The notes under the pieces were generated by a model. It worked only from the letters and a program-made list of their open reading frames with translations, was not told the origin of the DNA and ran no database searches. From NCBI GenBank assembly GCA_002279935.1, contig NCCZ01000002.1:310001-374000 (forward strand): a stretch of DNA of 64,000 bases, written 5' to 3'. Source of the stretch: Hyphomicrobium sp. 12-62-95 (GTDB lineage Bacteria; Pseudomonadota; Alphaproteobacteria; Rhizobiales; Hyphomicrobiaceae). Below, piece by piece: positions 1 to 11,314 of the stretch (the stretch's first letter is position 1; every line of letters begins with the position of its first letter). The position numbers and the translations under genes are program-made.

Positions 1-208
1 CGGTGACCGGCTCGATTTTTCCGCGCTTTTCAATGGGGCACCGCCTGCTCCGCTCGCCGATCTGATGCGGATCACGGAGGTCGACGCGGGCACGATCGTG
101 TCGGTTGACGTCGATGCCAATGGGCAGTTCTTCGATGTCGCGCTTCTGAGCGGCGTCCACCAGATCGAACTCCACGATCTTATCGGACAGAACGCCATCA
201 TCATTTAG
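1..208 (+). CDS. C-terminal fragment of a probable type I secreted (RTX/VCBS-like) protein
   Basis: An open frame enters from the left edge (first full codon at base 2) and stops with TAG at 206-208, giving 68 residues of a C-terminus. The end runs ITEVDAGTIVSVDVDANG, then FFDVALLSGVHQIELHDLIG and a hydrophobic end NAIII. This pattern (acidic VDVDANG turn, then a V-x-L-x-G-V-x-x-(I/L)-x-(L/V)-x-x-L block and a short hydrophobic tail) resembles the uncleaved C-terminal secretion signal of large calcium-binding type I substrates (VC_A0849-like class). The assignment rests on this pattern only; the body of the protein lies outside the window. It could be another repeat-containing surface protein. 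Confidence 0.5.
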   Translation, partial: GDRLDFSALFNGAPPAPLADLMRITEVDAGTIVSVDVDANGQFFDVALLSGVHQIELHDLIGQNAIII

Positions 209-331
209 GCGGCGGTTTTCTTCGTTTCGAGCAGAATTACATCGATAAGCGCGCGACATAATTCGACCACGCGGTGGCTGCATTCCCACTTCTTCGGGGC
301 AGGTTTGCGAATTCGACAGTGGGAGCGTTAC

Positions 332-949
332 ATGGTGTTTCACCGCAAGACCGAACCGGCAGCGCCGCCGGCGAAGGCCACCGTGGTGCCGGCCGGGCAG
401 AAGCCCGTTGCTCAGCATCTGGCCCAACAGAATATGGCCGCACAGATGAGTGGTGGTTATGGCACGGGGCCTGGACATAACTCGGGGCAGTTCGAAGAGT
501 CTTTAATCGGCAGCGATCTCAGCATCGAGGGGCAATCGATCACCATTCGCTGCAAAGGCACGCTGCGGCTCAACGGAAACATTCAAGGCGACGTTCATTC
601 GCGGCAACTTGATGTGGGGCGGGACGCGATTGTCACGGGTTCGATCACCGCAGAGGCCGTGGATGTGCACGGCCGGGTGAATGGGGCGATCTTGTCCAAC
701 AAGGTCGTGCTGCATGCGACCGCCGAGGTGGAGGGCGATATCTCCGCGGAGTATCTGTCGATTGAGCAGGGTGCCAGCTTCGACGGACGGTCGCGGCGTG
801 TTCGCGACCCGAATGAAATTGCACCGCAGACCGAGCCCGCCGCTGTTGTCTCGATCGCCAAGCCGGCACCCGTTGCGGCCGCTCCCGCATATGGCGAACA
901 TTTCAACGGAGCCGCACCCGCGCAGAACGGGCCTGTTACCTATTCCTGA
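332..949 (+). CDS. Bactofilin (polymer-forming cytoskeletal protein)
   Basis: A 205-residue protein with the bactofilin (DUF583) core at about residues 50-155. It starts with LIGSDLSIEGQSITIRCKG and continues with short glycine-turn beta repeats (LRLNGNIQGDV, DVGRDAIVTGSI, VDVHGRVNGAI, VEGDISAEYLSIE), as expected of the right-handed beta-helix that polymerises without nucleotide. Both flanks are alanine/proline-rich and disordered, the usual layout. Bactofilins recruit wall enzymes or set cell shape at the inner membrane; the partner here is unknown. The ATG at 332 is preferred over a TTG at 305 because GGGAG at 321-325 sits six bases before it. A hairpin terminator follows, so the gene is probably monocistronic. 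Confidence 0.92.
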   Translation: MVFHRKTEPAAPPAKATVVPAGQKPVAQHLAQQNMAAQMSGGYGTGPGHNSGQFEESLIGSDLSIEGQSITIRCKGTLRLNGNIQGDVHSRQLDVGRDAIVTGSITAEAVDVHGRVNGAILSNKVVLHATAEVEGDISAEYLSIEQGASFDGRSRRVRDPNEIAPQTEPAAVVSIAKPAPVAAAPAYGEHFNGAAPAQNGPVTYS

Positions 950-985
950 GCGGCGGCGATCACGACCAGAGGCTTCGATGACGTC

Positions 986-1023
986 AAAGGCCCGGTTCGC
1001 TGCTTATGCGCGCCGGGCCTTTT
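986..1023 (+). terminator. Intrinsic terminator after the bactofilin gene
   Basis: AAGGCCCGG pairs with CCGGGCCTT around a GC-rich loop, and the right arm runs into a short T tract (TTTT, 1020-1023). It lies 37 bases after the bactofilin stop and also just past the end of the minus-strand gene at 1052, so it may serve both. Confidence 0.7.
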
Positions 1024-1051
1024 GCTGTGATCGGGTGTTTACCGATGGGGA

Positions 1052-2404
1052 TCAGGCCGGGCGGCTTGTGCTGCTCGCAGCGCTCTGGGTGATCGACTGG
1101 ACGCGGTCGATATCGCGGGCAATTTGCCGGAATTGAGCCGCCAATTTCATGACGGGGGTTGATCCGCGTCGCGCGGCGCTTTCGGCGTCTTCCATGCGCT
1201 TGCGAATGGCCGCCAACTCGGTTTGCATCACTTCGCGCACGACCGTTGCATTGGACAGAGTTGAGACAGCGGCTTCGGTGCGGGCGAACATGGCGCGCAG
1301 TTGCAGGAGTGCGCTGGCCAGTGCCGGATCGCCGGGCTGGTCGCTGGTGGCCGAGACGCCATGGCTTGTGTCGGCGAGGCGGGCGCGCAATGACTCGATC
1401 AGGTCGGCTGCTTGATCCTGCGCCTTGCGGGCCCCCCGGCGGGCTGACGCTGCCGCATCGGAGACGTCGGCGGCGGCAAAGTGCAAGAGCGGTGTGCGGT
1501 AAAAAAGAAAACCAGCAGCGAGCGCGATTAATGTGCCAAGGACGGCGAAGACGGGCAGACCACCGGCGGAGATGCTTGGCGCAGACGCGTCTGCTACGGC
1601 TTGGCCGGAGACCGACGACGTCGCGACGATCAATTCCGGCGTCTTGTCTTCGACGGTGTTAAAGGAGAGGGATGTCGTCCAGCCCTCGCTACTATCACTT
1701 TCCTGAGAGACCGTCGTCGCGCTCGCGCCGGCGGATTGGACGATATCGAACGCGTCCTCGCCGGTCCGGTCATGTGTCATCCGGTAGGGACCACTGCCAG
1801 GCAGTTGGGCGAGGGGCTGGACCGCGCCGGCTGCGGCATAGGTCGTTGCCAGGCCCTGCCCATCCACGACCTTCGCGCCGGCCTCGCCAAGTGGCGCGAA
1901 GCCTTGTGGCAGTACGAGGCGCTCTGTTGGTTTGCGGACGCGCCAGGGGAGGCACTCTCCGGATCCGGCCGCACCAACTTTGCGGTCTTTACAGCTGGGA
2001 GCGTGACCGGACCCGCGATCCGCGTCGCGGGCAAGCACCAGATGGTCATTCGAAATCGATGCTTCGCCGGCCGCAGTCTCTCCGATGGCCGCGACAACGC
2101 GATGCCACGGCACCTGATCAAGGCCGCACGCCACGTTGAATTTGTGAACTGTGAGGGACCGGCAGTTATTGGAAAAGGGTGGATCGCAGGTTGTAAATAG
2201 CCGCTGCTCTCGCGTGCCCGTAATGTCGTAGGCCGTTTCCGCAGCGGGCTGGACCACAACCTGGCCATTGACCAGGGTGCAGCTGTAATTCATGGCCAGA
2301 CGCGCAGAGCCGACGCTGGGCGACGGGGCGTCCATGCTTCCAGCCGGCGTGGGTAAGAGACCCGCCCAAGTTATGGCCAGAAGACATATGCCCCGCAGGT
2401 TCAA
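1052..2404 (-). CDS. Hypothetical secreted/single-pass membrane protein
   Basis: A 450-residue protein I do not recognise. The N-terminus is a plausible signal peptide (ICLLAITWAGLLPTPAGS). The next region, to about residue 280, is presumably periplasmic and carries cysteines at about 42, 73, 81, 93, 138 and 151 that could form disulfides. A hydrophobic stretch at about 283-302 (GLPVFAVLGTLIALAAGFLF) is the likely membrane anchor. The rest (about 310-450) is Ala/Arg/Gln-rich and helical, with coiled-coil character. The TTG start is supported by GGGAGG six bases upstream and by the signal peptide beginning at once. It is divergent from the DUF3754 gene across a 303-base gap. Function unknown. 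Confidence 0.75.
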   Translation of the reverse strand: MNLRGICLLAITWAGLLPTPAGSMDAPSPSVGSARLAMNYSCTLVNGQVVVQPAAETAYDITGTREQRLFTTCDPPFSNNCRSLTVHKFNVACGLDQVPWHRVVAAIGETAAGEASISNDHLVLARDADRGSGHAPSCKDRKVGAAGSGECLPWRVRKPTERLVLPQGFAPLGEAGAKVVDGQGLATTYAAAGAVQPLAQLPGSGPYRMTHDRTGEDAFDIVQSAGASATTVSQESDSSEGWTTSLSFNTVEDKTPELIVATSSVSGQAVADASAPSISAGGLPVFAVLGTLIALAAGFLFYRTPLLHFAAADVSDAAASARRGARKAQDQAADLIESLRARLADTSHGVSATSDQPGDPALASALLQLRAMFARTEAAVSTLSNATVVREVMQTELAAIRKRMEDAESAARRGSTPVMKLAAQFRQIARDIDRVQSITQSAASSTSRPA

Positions 2405-2707
2405 ACCTAGCCCTCCCGAATACTGACAATACTCTAGTATTTTGTTTTGCGGGCGACAACGGCACCACTAAGGCAAAGAGCTGACTTTCGTTATGCTCAC
2501 TTGTGTTTCTATAAGTGGCGCCAACCGGGTATTTTTTCTTGGCGTCATGGCAGCGCCACCTTGAGGATTGATACGTCTGTGCCCAGTAGAGCCTACTCGC
2601 GGTTGGATCGTCTCGACAAGGAGTATCCCTGCCGCCAGAATGCGGCCGCCGCCGGATAGGATGGGGGCGCACGGTCCAGATCGCGGCGAATTGGAAGGAA
2701 CGTGACC
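2405..2707. other. Divergent intergenic region with a short AT-rich inverted repeat
   Basis: A 303-base gap between two divergent genes, so it must hold both promoters. It is locally AT-richer than its surroundings. At 2428-2441 AATACT-CT-AGTATT forms a 6-bp-arm inverted repeat, followed by a T/G run, about 25 bases upstream of the minus-strand start; it could be an operator. GGAAGGA at 2693-2699 is the ribosome-binding site of the plus-strand gene. No convincing gene or RNA was seen here. Confidence 0.4.
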
Positions 2708-4129
2708 ATGGTTTTGACGGCGGGAACGACGGGTGAGGTGCACGCCGTACCGACGTCCGGTTCGAAGCTGAATGGGTCACATGCTTCTACTGCGGGCGCG
2801 ACCGACGCCCTGGTGCCCCTTGAACGGTTTATTCCCGTGACAACGCTGGCGTTGGTGGACCGGCTGACGGTGCCCGACGCTTGGCCGAGCGGCGATCATG
2901 GCGAGGCGCGGCGGTTTTTTCGTTACCTCGATTTTTGGCGACGGCAGCAGCACAACCGGCGCCTGATGACGCTTCTGCGCGCCTATGAGCCTTTCGATCC
3001 CGACAGCGATCTGCTGATCACGCGTGAGTACACGGCGGCTGAAAAGTTGCGACTGCAGAAGCGAACCGTTGCGGACGTGAAGCGGATCTTGGAGCGGGCG
3101 AATTATGTGCCCATCGACCCGAAGTCGGTCGAAGTGATCCTGACCAAGGACAGTCACTACGGCCTCGATCTGCATGTTGACCTCGGCGTGTTCGAGGAAT
3201 GCCTGTTGTTTTTTCGCGGGGCCTCGAAGAAGCGGGACACGCGAACGAACTATCGCAAGTTCATGCGCAAGGAAGAGTTCGATGTGCCGATCTACCGGCG
3301 CCTCGTGCTTCTATTCAAACTGAAGCCGTTCGATGTGCGCGTGCGGGAGGTGATGGCGGAGAAGAAGGTCTCCGAAAAGGAAGCGGCGAAAGTCGTCACG
3401 CGGATGCGGGGCAGCCTTCCAGCAGAGGTGAAGGAAGGCAATATCTACATCAAGCTGTTCAAGAACATCCCGCGCAACGATCTGGAGATGGTGTTTCCTA
3501 ACACGCGCGTGCGCTTCCGGCTTTGGGACAAGGTCAAACTCGGCGTGACGGGCGGCGGTGCAATGGGCATGGGGCTCGTCGGGACCGCGGGCAAGCTTGC
3601 CGCCGGCGGTTTGACGGTCGCCAATCCCGTGGCATTGGCCGGAGCGGTGGCGGGGCTCGGCGGGATCGCCTTCCGCCAGGGCATGAACTTCATGAACCAG
3701 AAGCAGCGCTACATGGTTGTGATGGCCCAGAACCTCTATTTCCACGCCATGGCGGATAATCGCGGCGTGATGATCAAGCTGTCGGAGCGGGCCGCCGAAG
3801 AGGACGTGAAAGAAGAGATTCTGCTCTATAGCGTGCTCGCGAAAGAAACTTGCAAACGGAACGACCTCGGTCTCATCGACGCGGCCATCGAGAGCTATTT
3901 GCGCGGCGCGTTCGATATCAAGGTCGACTTCGATTTGCCCGACGCGCTTGAGCGGCTGATCGCGGATGGGATTGTGCGCGAGGACGCCGACGGGACCCTG
4001 CATACGATGCCGCCTGCCGTGGCGGCCCAGCATCTGGATGCAAAATGGGATCGCTTCCTTGACGATCTGCCGGACGGCGTTAAGCAGGAAGGGCTGGAAG
4101 TGGACGCCGAGGACTTCCCTCACGTGTGA
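2708..4129 (+). CDS. DUF3754 (TMEM143-like) domain protein
   Basis: A 473-residue protein. The central block FRRLVLLFKLKPF-like sequence through YIKLFKNIPRNDLEMVFPNT and VRFRLWDKVKLGV matches the DUF3754 signature shared with eukaryotic TMEM143. A glycine/alanine-rich hydrophobic stretch at about residues 278-325 (GGGAMGMGLVGTAGKLAAGG onward, to GGIAF) may be a membrane hairpin. The C-terminal part is soluble and resembles a regulatory helical region. The biochemical role of the family is not established. The ATG at 2708 has GGAAGGA eight bases upstream; the GTG two codons earlier is too close to it. No obvious operon partner; prmA follows after 77 bases. Confidence 0.8.
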   Translation: MVLTAGTTGEVHAVPTSGSKLNGSHASTAGATDALVPLERFIPVTTLALVDRLTVPDAWPSGDHGEARRFFRYLDFWRRQQHNRRLMTLLRAYEPFDPDSDLLITREYTAAEKLRLQKRTVADVKRILERANYVPIDPKSVEVILTKDSHYGLDLHVDLGVFEECLLFFRGASKKRDTRTNYRKFMRKEEFDVPIYRRLVLLFKLKPFDVRVREVMAEKKVSEKEAAKVVTRMRGSLPAEVKEGNIYIKLFKNIPRNDLEMVFPNTRVRFRLWDKVKLGVTGGGAMGMGLVGTAGKLAAGGLTVANPVALAGAVAGLGGIAFRQGMNFMNQKQRYMVVMAQNLYFHAMADNRGVMIKLSERAAEEDVKEEILLYSVLAKETCKRNDLGLIDAAIESYLRGAFDIKVDFDLPDALERLIADGIVREDADGTLHTMPPAVAAQHLDAKWDRFLDDLPDGVKQEGLEVDAEDFPHV

Positions 4130-4206
4130 AACTGGGTTAGGCCACGGGCACGTTTCCTGTCGCTGGCCCTCACCGAGCCGGCCCTTCCAAACCTCACCCG
4201 TGTTGC

Positions 4207-5082
4207 ATGACCGCCCGCAAACTCACGCTGCTCACCGCCGACCGGGATATCGCGCGGATGCTTGCTGCCGCGATGCAGGATTTCGTCGAGCCGCCACCTG
4301 ACGCGCTGACGCTGTTCGAAGCACCCGATGAGGGCTGGCGGATCGAGGCCTATTTCACCGACTTGCCGGAACCCGATGCATTGCGCGCGATGCTTGGCGA
4401 TGTGACCGGGCTCGACGTGCCGGAGATCCACGCGGAAGACGTGCCGCCGCTCAACTGGGTGGCGATTTCGCAGGCGGCCTTGCCGCCCGTGATCGCGGGG
4501 CGGTTTACGGTGCATGGGTCGCACGATCTGGGGCGCGTGGCGCAGGGACCGAACGCGATCCTCATCGATGCGGGGGAAGCCTTCGGGACGGCGCATCATG
4601 CGACGACATACGGCTGTCTCACGGCCATCGACCGCCTGACGCGGCGGCGGGCTTTCCGGCGCGTTCTGGATCTGGGCTGCGGGTCGGGGGTGCTGGCCAT
4701 CGGGGCGGCGCGGGTGCTGCCGAATGCGATTGTGATCGCGACCGACATGGACCCGACGTCAGTGGACGTGGCACGGTCGAACATGGCCGCCAACACGGCG
4801 CCGGGGCGGATTGCCACCTATGTTGCGACGGGGCTCGACCATCCCAAACTGCGGCGGACGGCGAAGTTCGATTTCGTGGTGGCTAATATTCTGGCCGATC
4901 CGCTGATCCGGCTGGCGCGGGATATCCGGCGGGTTGTCTTGCCGGGTGGCAAACTTGTGCTTTCGGGCATCCTCATTCCGCAGGCGCCGGCTGTCATCGC
5001 GGCCTTCGTGGCACAGGGGTTTGCGCTCGACCGGCACGATCGGGTGACCGGCTGGTCGACCTTGACGTTCACGAAGCGGTAG
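4207..5082 (+). CDS. prmA: Ribosomal protein L11 methyltransferase
   Basis: A 291-residue SAM-dependent methyltransferase of the PrmA type, which trimethylates ribosomal protein L11. FGTAHHATTYGCL (about residues 125-137) is the family's substrate-side motif, followed by SAM motif I VLDLGCGSGVLAIGA, the acidic residue after beta-2 (IATDMDPTSV), and the catalytic-region motif VVANILADPL. Length matches the family (about 290). The neighbouring Xaa-Pro aminopeptidase gene begins 46 bases after the stop, an arrangement often seen in alphaproteobacteria. Confidence 0.93.
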   Translation: MTARKLTLLTADRDIARMLAAAMQDFVEPPPDALTLFEAPDEGWRIEAYFTDLPEPDALRAMLGDVTGLDVPEIHAEDVPPLNWVAISQAALPPVIAGRFTVHGSHDLGRVAQGPNAILIDAGEAFGTAHHATTYGCLTAIDRLTRRRAFRRVLDLGCGSGVLAIGAARVLPNAIVIATDMDPTSVDVARSNMAANTAPGRIATYVATGLDHPKLRRTAKFDFVVANILADPLIRLARDIRRVVLPGGKLVLSGILIPQAPAVIAAFVAQGFALDRHDRVTGWSTLTFTKR

Positions 5083-5128
5083 CGGCCGTTTGTTGCGCGG
5101 AGAGCCGCGCGGGCTTAAACAGACCGCC

Positions 5129-6943
5129 ATGTTCCAGACCTTCACCGCTTCCGCCGATCCCTCCGTAGCCGCGCCGCGCATCGCCCGGCTTCGTGCCCTG
5201 ATGGCTGCTCAGAAGATCGATGCGTTTCTCGTGCCGCGCGCGGACGAGCACCAGGGCGAATATGTGCCACCGTCGGCGGAGCGGTTGCGCTGGCTGACGG
5301 GATTTTCGGGCAGTGCCGGGATGGCGGCGATTGCGGCGAAGCCGGCTGCTCTCTTTGTCGATGGGCGCTATACGATCCAGGCGGCGCAGGAGTGCGACGC
5401 GCGGTTGTTCGAGTTTCCGGGCATTGCGCGGGCGAAGCTGGCCGAGTGGTTGACGGCGCACTTGGGCAAAGGTGCGGTTGTGGGCTTTGATCCGTGGCTG
5501 CACACGGCGGGCGAGATCCGGCGGCTGGAGGCTCAGCTTGCGCCGAAGGGGCTGAAGCTGAAGCCGGTGCGCAATCTCGTCGACCGGGCGTGGGGCAAGG
5601 AGCGGCCGGCGGCGCCGCAAAATCCGGTGATCCTGCATCCGCTGAAAAAGGCAGGGCGGGCGGCGGAGAAGAAGATTGCCGATGTGCAGAAGCGGCTGCA
5701 GGCCGATGGACAGAGCCATGCGGTGCTGACGCTGCCGGACAGCTTGTGCTGGCTGTTCAACATGCGCGGATCAGACATCGCGCACAATCCCGTCGTGTTG
5801 GCGTTTGCGATCGTGCCGGCGGCGGGCAAACCGGAACTCTTCATCGACGGGGTAAAGCTGTCGAAGGACGTGCGGCGCGAGTTGGAGGGCGTGGCGGCGC
5901 TTTCCGAACCAGGCGAACTCAGCGCGCGGATTGCGGAGATAAAGGCTGCCGGTAAGCCGGTGCGGCTTGATCCGGAGACGGCGGCTTTTGCGCTGGCGCG
6001 GGGGCTTGGGGCGAAGGTCGTGTCGGCGGGGGCTGATCCGTGCATCGGGCTGAAGGCGATCAAGAACGCGGCGGAGATTGCGGGCGCGCGCAAGGCGCAT
6101 ATTCGCGACGGGGCGGCGCTTATTCGATATCTGGCGTGGCTTGAGACTGCGGCGGCGAGCGGCAAGCTGGATGAGATCTCGGCGGTGCGCAAGCTGGAGG
6201 AGATGCGGGCGGCGACCAAGCACTTGCGCGAGATTTCGTTCGACACGATTTCCGGCTCGGGGCCGCATGGGGCGATCGTGCATTACCGGGTGACAGAGGC
6301 AACGAACCGGCTGATCGGCAAGGGCGAACTCTTCCTGCTCGATTCCGGCGCGCAATATGACGACGGGACGACCGACATCACGCGCACGATTGCGATTGGG
6401 ACACCTTCGGCGGAGATGAAAGAGCGGGCGACGCTCGTTCTCAAGGGGCACATCGCGATTGCGATGGCGCGGTTTCCGAAGGGCACGCGCGGCATCGATC
6501 TCGATCCCTTTGCGCGGCGCGCTTTGTGGCAGCATGGGCTCGATTACGATCACGGCACGGGGCATGGCGTCGGCAGCTATCTGTCGGTGCACGAGGGGCC
6601 GCAATCGATTTCGCGCGCGGGGATGGTGCCGCTGGAACCCGGCATGATCTGCTCGAACGAGCCCGGGTATTACAAGGCCGGCGCTTATGGCATTCGGATT
6701 GAAAACCTTGTGCTCGTGACCGAGGCCGCGACGCCGGAGGGCGGGGAGCGGCCGATGATGGGGTTTGAGACGCTGACGCTGGTTCCGATCGACCGGCGGC
6801 TGGTGGCAAGAGAGTTGCTCACCAAAGAGGAGCGGGTCTGGCTCAATGCGTATCATGCGCGGTTGCGCGAGGTAATCGGGGCGGAGCTTATCGGCGAGAC
6901 TGATGTTTTGAAATGGCTGCACACGGCGACGCAGCCAGTGTGA
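5129..6943 (+). CDS. Xaa-Pro aminopeptidase (M24 family, long form)
   Basis: A 604-residue cytosolic metallopeptidase that removes N-terminal residues preceding proline. It has two N-terminal creatinase-like domains and a C-terminal M24 'pita-bread' domain. Metal-ligand regions are visible: LLDSGAQYDDGTTDITRT (two Asp), GTGHGVGSYLSVHEGP (His), SNEPGYYKAG (Glu) and a Glu in the IRIENLVLV segment. Length fits the approximately 600-residue three-domain form rather than the 440-residue PepP of E. coli. ATG 5129 is chosen over an in-frame start at 5090 because homologues begin close to this point (MFQTF...). It converges on ligA with only six bases between the stops. Confidence 0.92.
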   Translation: MFQTFTASADPSVAAPRIARLRALMAAQKIDAFLVPRADEHQGEYVPPSAERLRWLTGFSGSAGMAAIAAKPAALFVDGRYTIQAAQECDARLFEFPGIARAKLAEWLTAHLGKGAVVGFDPWLHTAGEIRRLEAQLAPKGLKLKPVRNLVDRAWGKERPAAPQNPVILHPLKKAGRAAEKKIADVQKRLQADGQSHAVLTLPDSLCWLFNMRGSDIAHNPVVLAFAIVPAAGKPELFIDGVKLSKDVRRELEGVAALSEPGELSARIAEIKAAGKPVRLDPETAAFALARGLGAKVVSAGADPCIGLKAIKNAAEIAGARKAHIRDGAALIRYLAWLETAAASGKLDEISAVRKLEEMRAATKHLREISFDTISGSGPHGAIVHYRVTEATNRLIGKGELFLLDSGAQYDDGTTDITRTIAIGTPSAEMKERATLVLKGHIAIAMARFPKGTRGIDLDPFARRALWQHGLDYDHGTGHGVGSYLSVHEGPQSISRAGMVPLEPGMICSNEPGYYKAGAYGIRIENLVLVTEAATPEGGERPMMGFETLTLVPIDRRLVARELLTKEERVWLNAYHARLREVIGAELIGETDVLKWLHTATQPV

Positions 6944-6949
6944 GGGCGG

Positions 6950-9112
<2,163 letters not shown>

Positions 9113-9130
9113 TCAACGTCGCGCACCATG

Positions 9131-9979
9131 TCAGCCGGAGCTGCCGACCACGGGCAGGGCTTTCCAGGCTTTGGAGATCCAGGAGCCGGAATCTTCGCGG
9201 GGTGCGAGGCCATCGGACTGCAGCAGCGCGTAGCTGTCCTTGTACCACTTCGACTGCGGGAAGTTGTAACCCAGCACGGCGGCGGCTGTCTGGGCTTCTT
9301 CCTTCACGCCGAGCGCCATGTAAGATTCAGTGAGGCGGGCGAGCGCCTCTTCGACGTGGTTGGTGGTCTGATAGTCGGAGACCACGGTCTTGAAGCGGTT
9401 GATGGCACCGACGTAGTTCTTGCGCTTCAAGTAATAGCGGCCGACTTCCATTTCCTGGGCGGCGAGCGTGTCTTCGCAGATGCGGATGCGGTTGTCAGCC
9501 TGTTCAGCGTAGGTGCTGTCGGGATAGCGCGTCTTGATGATCTTGAACTGATCGAGGGCCTTGCGGGTGGCGCCCTGGTCGCGGTTGGCTCCCTTCATGT
9601 CGTCGAAGTAGGCCGAGCCGATGATGTGATGGGCGAAGGGCGCGTCCTTGGTGCCGGGGTGCATGACGGTGTAGCGCTCGGCGGAGGCGATGGCCTCGGG
9701 GAACTTGCCCGCCTTGTAGTAAGCGTAGGCGGCGAGCACCATGGCGCGGCGGGCTTCGGGCGAATAGGGATGTGAGCGATCGAGTTCTTCGAACTTGGCG
9801 GCGGCGGCCTCGAACTTGCCGGCGGACATCATGGCGTCGGCCTGACCGTACATCTTGTCGGGCGGATCGGAATTGATGGCGGCGGTGCTATCAATCGACG
9901 ACGCGCAGCCGGCAAGCACAGCTGTGGCGCAGGCCATCATCAATCCAGTGAGCAAGCGGGACGGTGTGCCGTTTCGCAT
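9131..9979 (-). CDS. bamD: Outer-membrane assembly lipoprotein BamD
   Basis: A 282-residue lipoprotein. The signal peptide ends in the lipobox LAGC (Cys25), and the mature part has the TPR-like repeats of BamD (older name ComL): LDRSHPYSPEARRAMVLAAY, AERYTVMHPGTKDAPFAHH and TRYPDSTYAEQADNRI. BamD is an essential part of the Bam complex that inserts beta-barrels. The ATG at 9979 is chosen because the lipobox then falls at a normal distance; 19 further in-frame residues upstream would disturb the signal peptide. It lies 220 bases after lpxC, with room for its own promoter. Confidence 0.94.
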   Translation of the reverse strand: MRNGTPSRLLTGLMMACATAVLAGCASSIDSTAAINSDPPDKMYGQADAMMSAGKFEAAAAKFEELDRSHPYSPEARRAMVLAAYAYYKAGKFPEAIASAERYTVMHPGTKDAPFAHHIIGSAYFDDMKGANRDQGATRKALDQFKIIKTRYPDSTYAEQADNRIRICEDTLAAQEMEVGRYYLKRKNYVGAINRFKTVVSDYQTTNHVEEALARLTESYMALGVKEEAQTAAAVLGYNFPQSKWYKDSYALLQSDGLAPREDSGSWISKAWKALPVVGSSG

Positions 9980-10199
9980 TCTTGGTTCCGTGCTCTCGTT
10001 GCGCTCGCGGGTGACCTTGCATGATCCAGATAGCATACGAGTCTGGTATCACACGAGTCTGGACGGCAGAACCGCCGAAGACGGCAAACCCACACAACAA
10101 GATGGCTTTTGATTATGTTTCTTGTGGGGCCGGAACAAGCTTAGGGGCCTGCGAGCGGTTGCCGCAAGCCCCTGGAATTGTGTAGTTTTGGGCGAATGG
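9980..10199. other. lpxC-bamD intergenic region with a short direct repeat
   Basis: A 220-base spacer inside the minus-strand run. It contains ACGAGTCTGG twice (10037-10046 and 10053-10062, 16 bases apart) about 60-80 bases upstream of bamD, a spacing that could suit a regulator site. An imperfect hairpin at about 10142-10173 (AGGGGC with GCCCCT) lies just after lpxC but has no T run on the minus strand, so it is not called a terminator. Confidence 0.3.
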
Positions 10200-11141
10200 T
10201 TACTCGCCGACGGCGATCGCCTGAGGGGTGTCGAACATGCGCGGGGTGAGTTCGCGGACGCGCGGAGCTTGAACGATGGTCCAAGCTGACTTGTCTTCGA
10301 GAAGAGCCTTGAGGACCAGCGAGTTGAGTCGGTGGCCGCCGCGGACGGAGCGATAGGCGCCCAGCAGCGGGAGGCCGGAGAGGCTCAAGTCGCCGACGGC
10401 GTCGAGCATCTTGTGGCGGACGAACTCGAGCGGGTCGCGAAGGCCCTCGCGATTCATGATTCGGTCTTCGCCGAGGGCAACCGTGTTGGTGAGGTTGGCG
10501 CCAAGTGCGAGACCGGCCTTCCAGAGACGCTCGACGTCGGACATGAAGCCGAAGGTGCGGGCGCGGGCGAGTTCGTTGCGGAAGATACCCGGGCTCATTT
10601 CGAAGGCGAGGCGCTGGCGGCCGATGAGCGGGGTATCGAAGTCGATTTCAACGTCGAGGTGGAAGCCAGAGTGGGGGGCGATTTCGCCCCAGCAGCCGCC
10701 CTCTTCGACGCGGATCGGCTTCAGGACCTTAATAAAGCGGCGCGGCGCATTGAGTTCCCGCAGGCCGGCTTCATCGATGGCTTCAACGAATGGCAGCGAG
10801 CTGCCATCCATGATGGGGACTTCCTTGCTGTCGATCTCAACGATGCAGTTGTCGACCGAGAGACCGCGCAGCGCGGCGAGAAGATGTTCGACTGTGGAGA
10901 CCGTGACGCCTGCGTCATCACCGATGACGGTGCAGAGGGTCAGGTTTTTGACGTTGGAAACATGGGCCGGGATCTCAGCTACGATGCGGCCCCGTTTGGT
11001 GGCCACGAACAGTAGGCCGGTATCAACGTCAGCTGGGTGAAGTGTGACAGATACAGGTGCCCCACTATGGACACCGGTTCCCTTGAGTTCGATCTCGCGG
11101 GCAATCGTGGTTTGTCGCGCGCCGATAAATCGATTCGACAT
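10200..11141 (-). CDS. lpxC: UDP-3-O-acyl-N-acetylglucosamine deacetylase
   Basis: A 313-residue zinc amidase that catalyses the committed step of lipid A synthesis. Zinc ligands are visible at His86 (STVEHLLAA), His243 and Asp247 (RHKMLDAVGD), with the catalytic His270 in RGGHRLN; the substrate-site TGVHSG is at about 22-27. Length is normal for the family (about 305). It follows ftsZ after a 274-base gap, an order conserved from gamma- to alphaproteobacteria and linking septation with outer-membrane supply. The presence of LpxC implies a lipid A-containing envelope. Confidence 0.97.
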   Translation of the reverse strand: MSNRFIGARQTTIAREIELKGTGVHSGAPVSVTLHPADVDTGLLFVATKRGRIVAEIPAHVSNVKNLTLCTVIGDDAGVTVSTVEHLLAALRGLSVDNCIVEIDSKEVPIMDGSSLPFVEAIDEAGLRELNAPRRFIKVLKPIRVEEGGCWGEIAPHSGFHLDVEIDFDTPLIGRQRLAFEMSPGIFRNELARARTFGFMSDVERLWKAGLALGANLTNTVALGEDRIMNREGLRDPLEFVRHKMLDAVGDLSLSGLPLLGAYRSVRGGHRLNSLVLKALLEDKSAWTIVQAPRVRELTPRMFDTPQAIAVGE

Positions 11142-11314
11142 CCTGCGCCGTCCCTCGCATATCCCAGGTAGCCAATCGGCCGAAACCGATGTCTGCCCCC
11201 CCCAGATCCATCCTCGTCTCGCCTACTCCCTAGTCTCGGCCGCGCTTCTGATATGGCGCTTGTCGAGACCCCTGAGGCGGTGCAAATCAAGATCACATCC
11301 AAAGAGACGATAAC

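Noticed and set aside
10142..10173. Terminator between lpxC and bamD
   Set aside because: The hairpin is imperfect and there is no T run on the minus strand.
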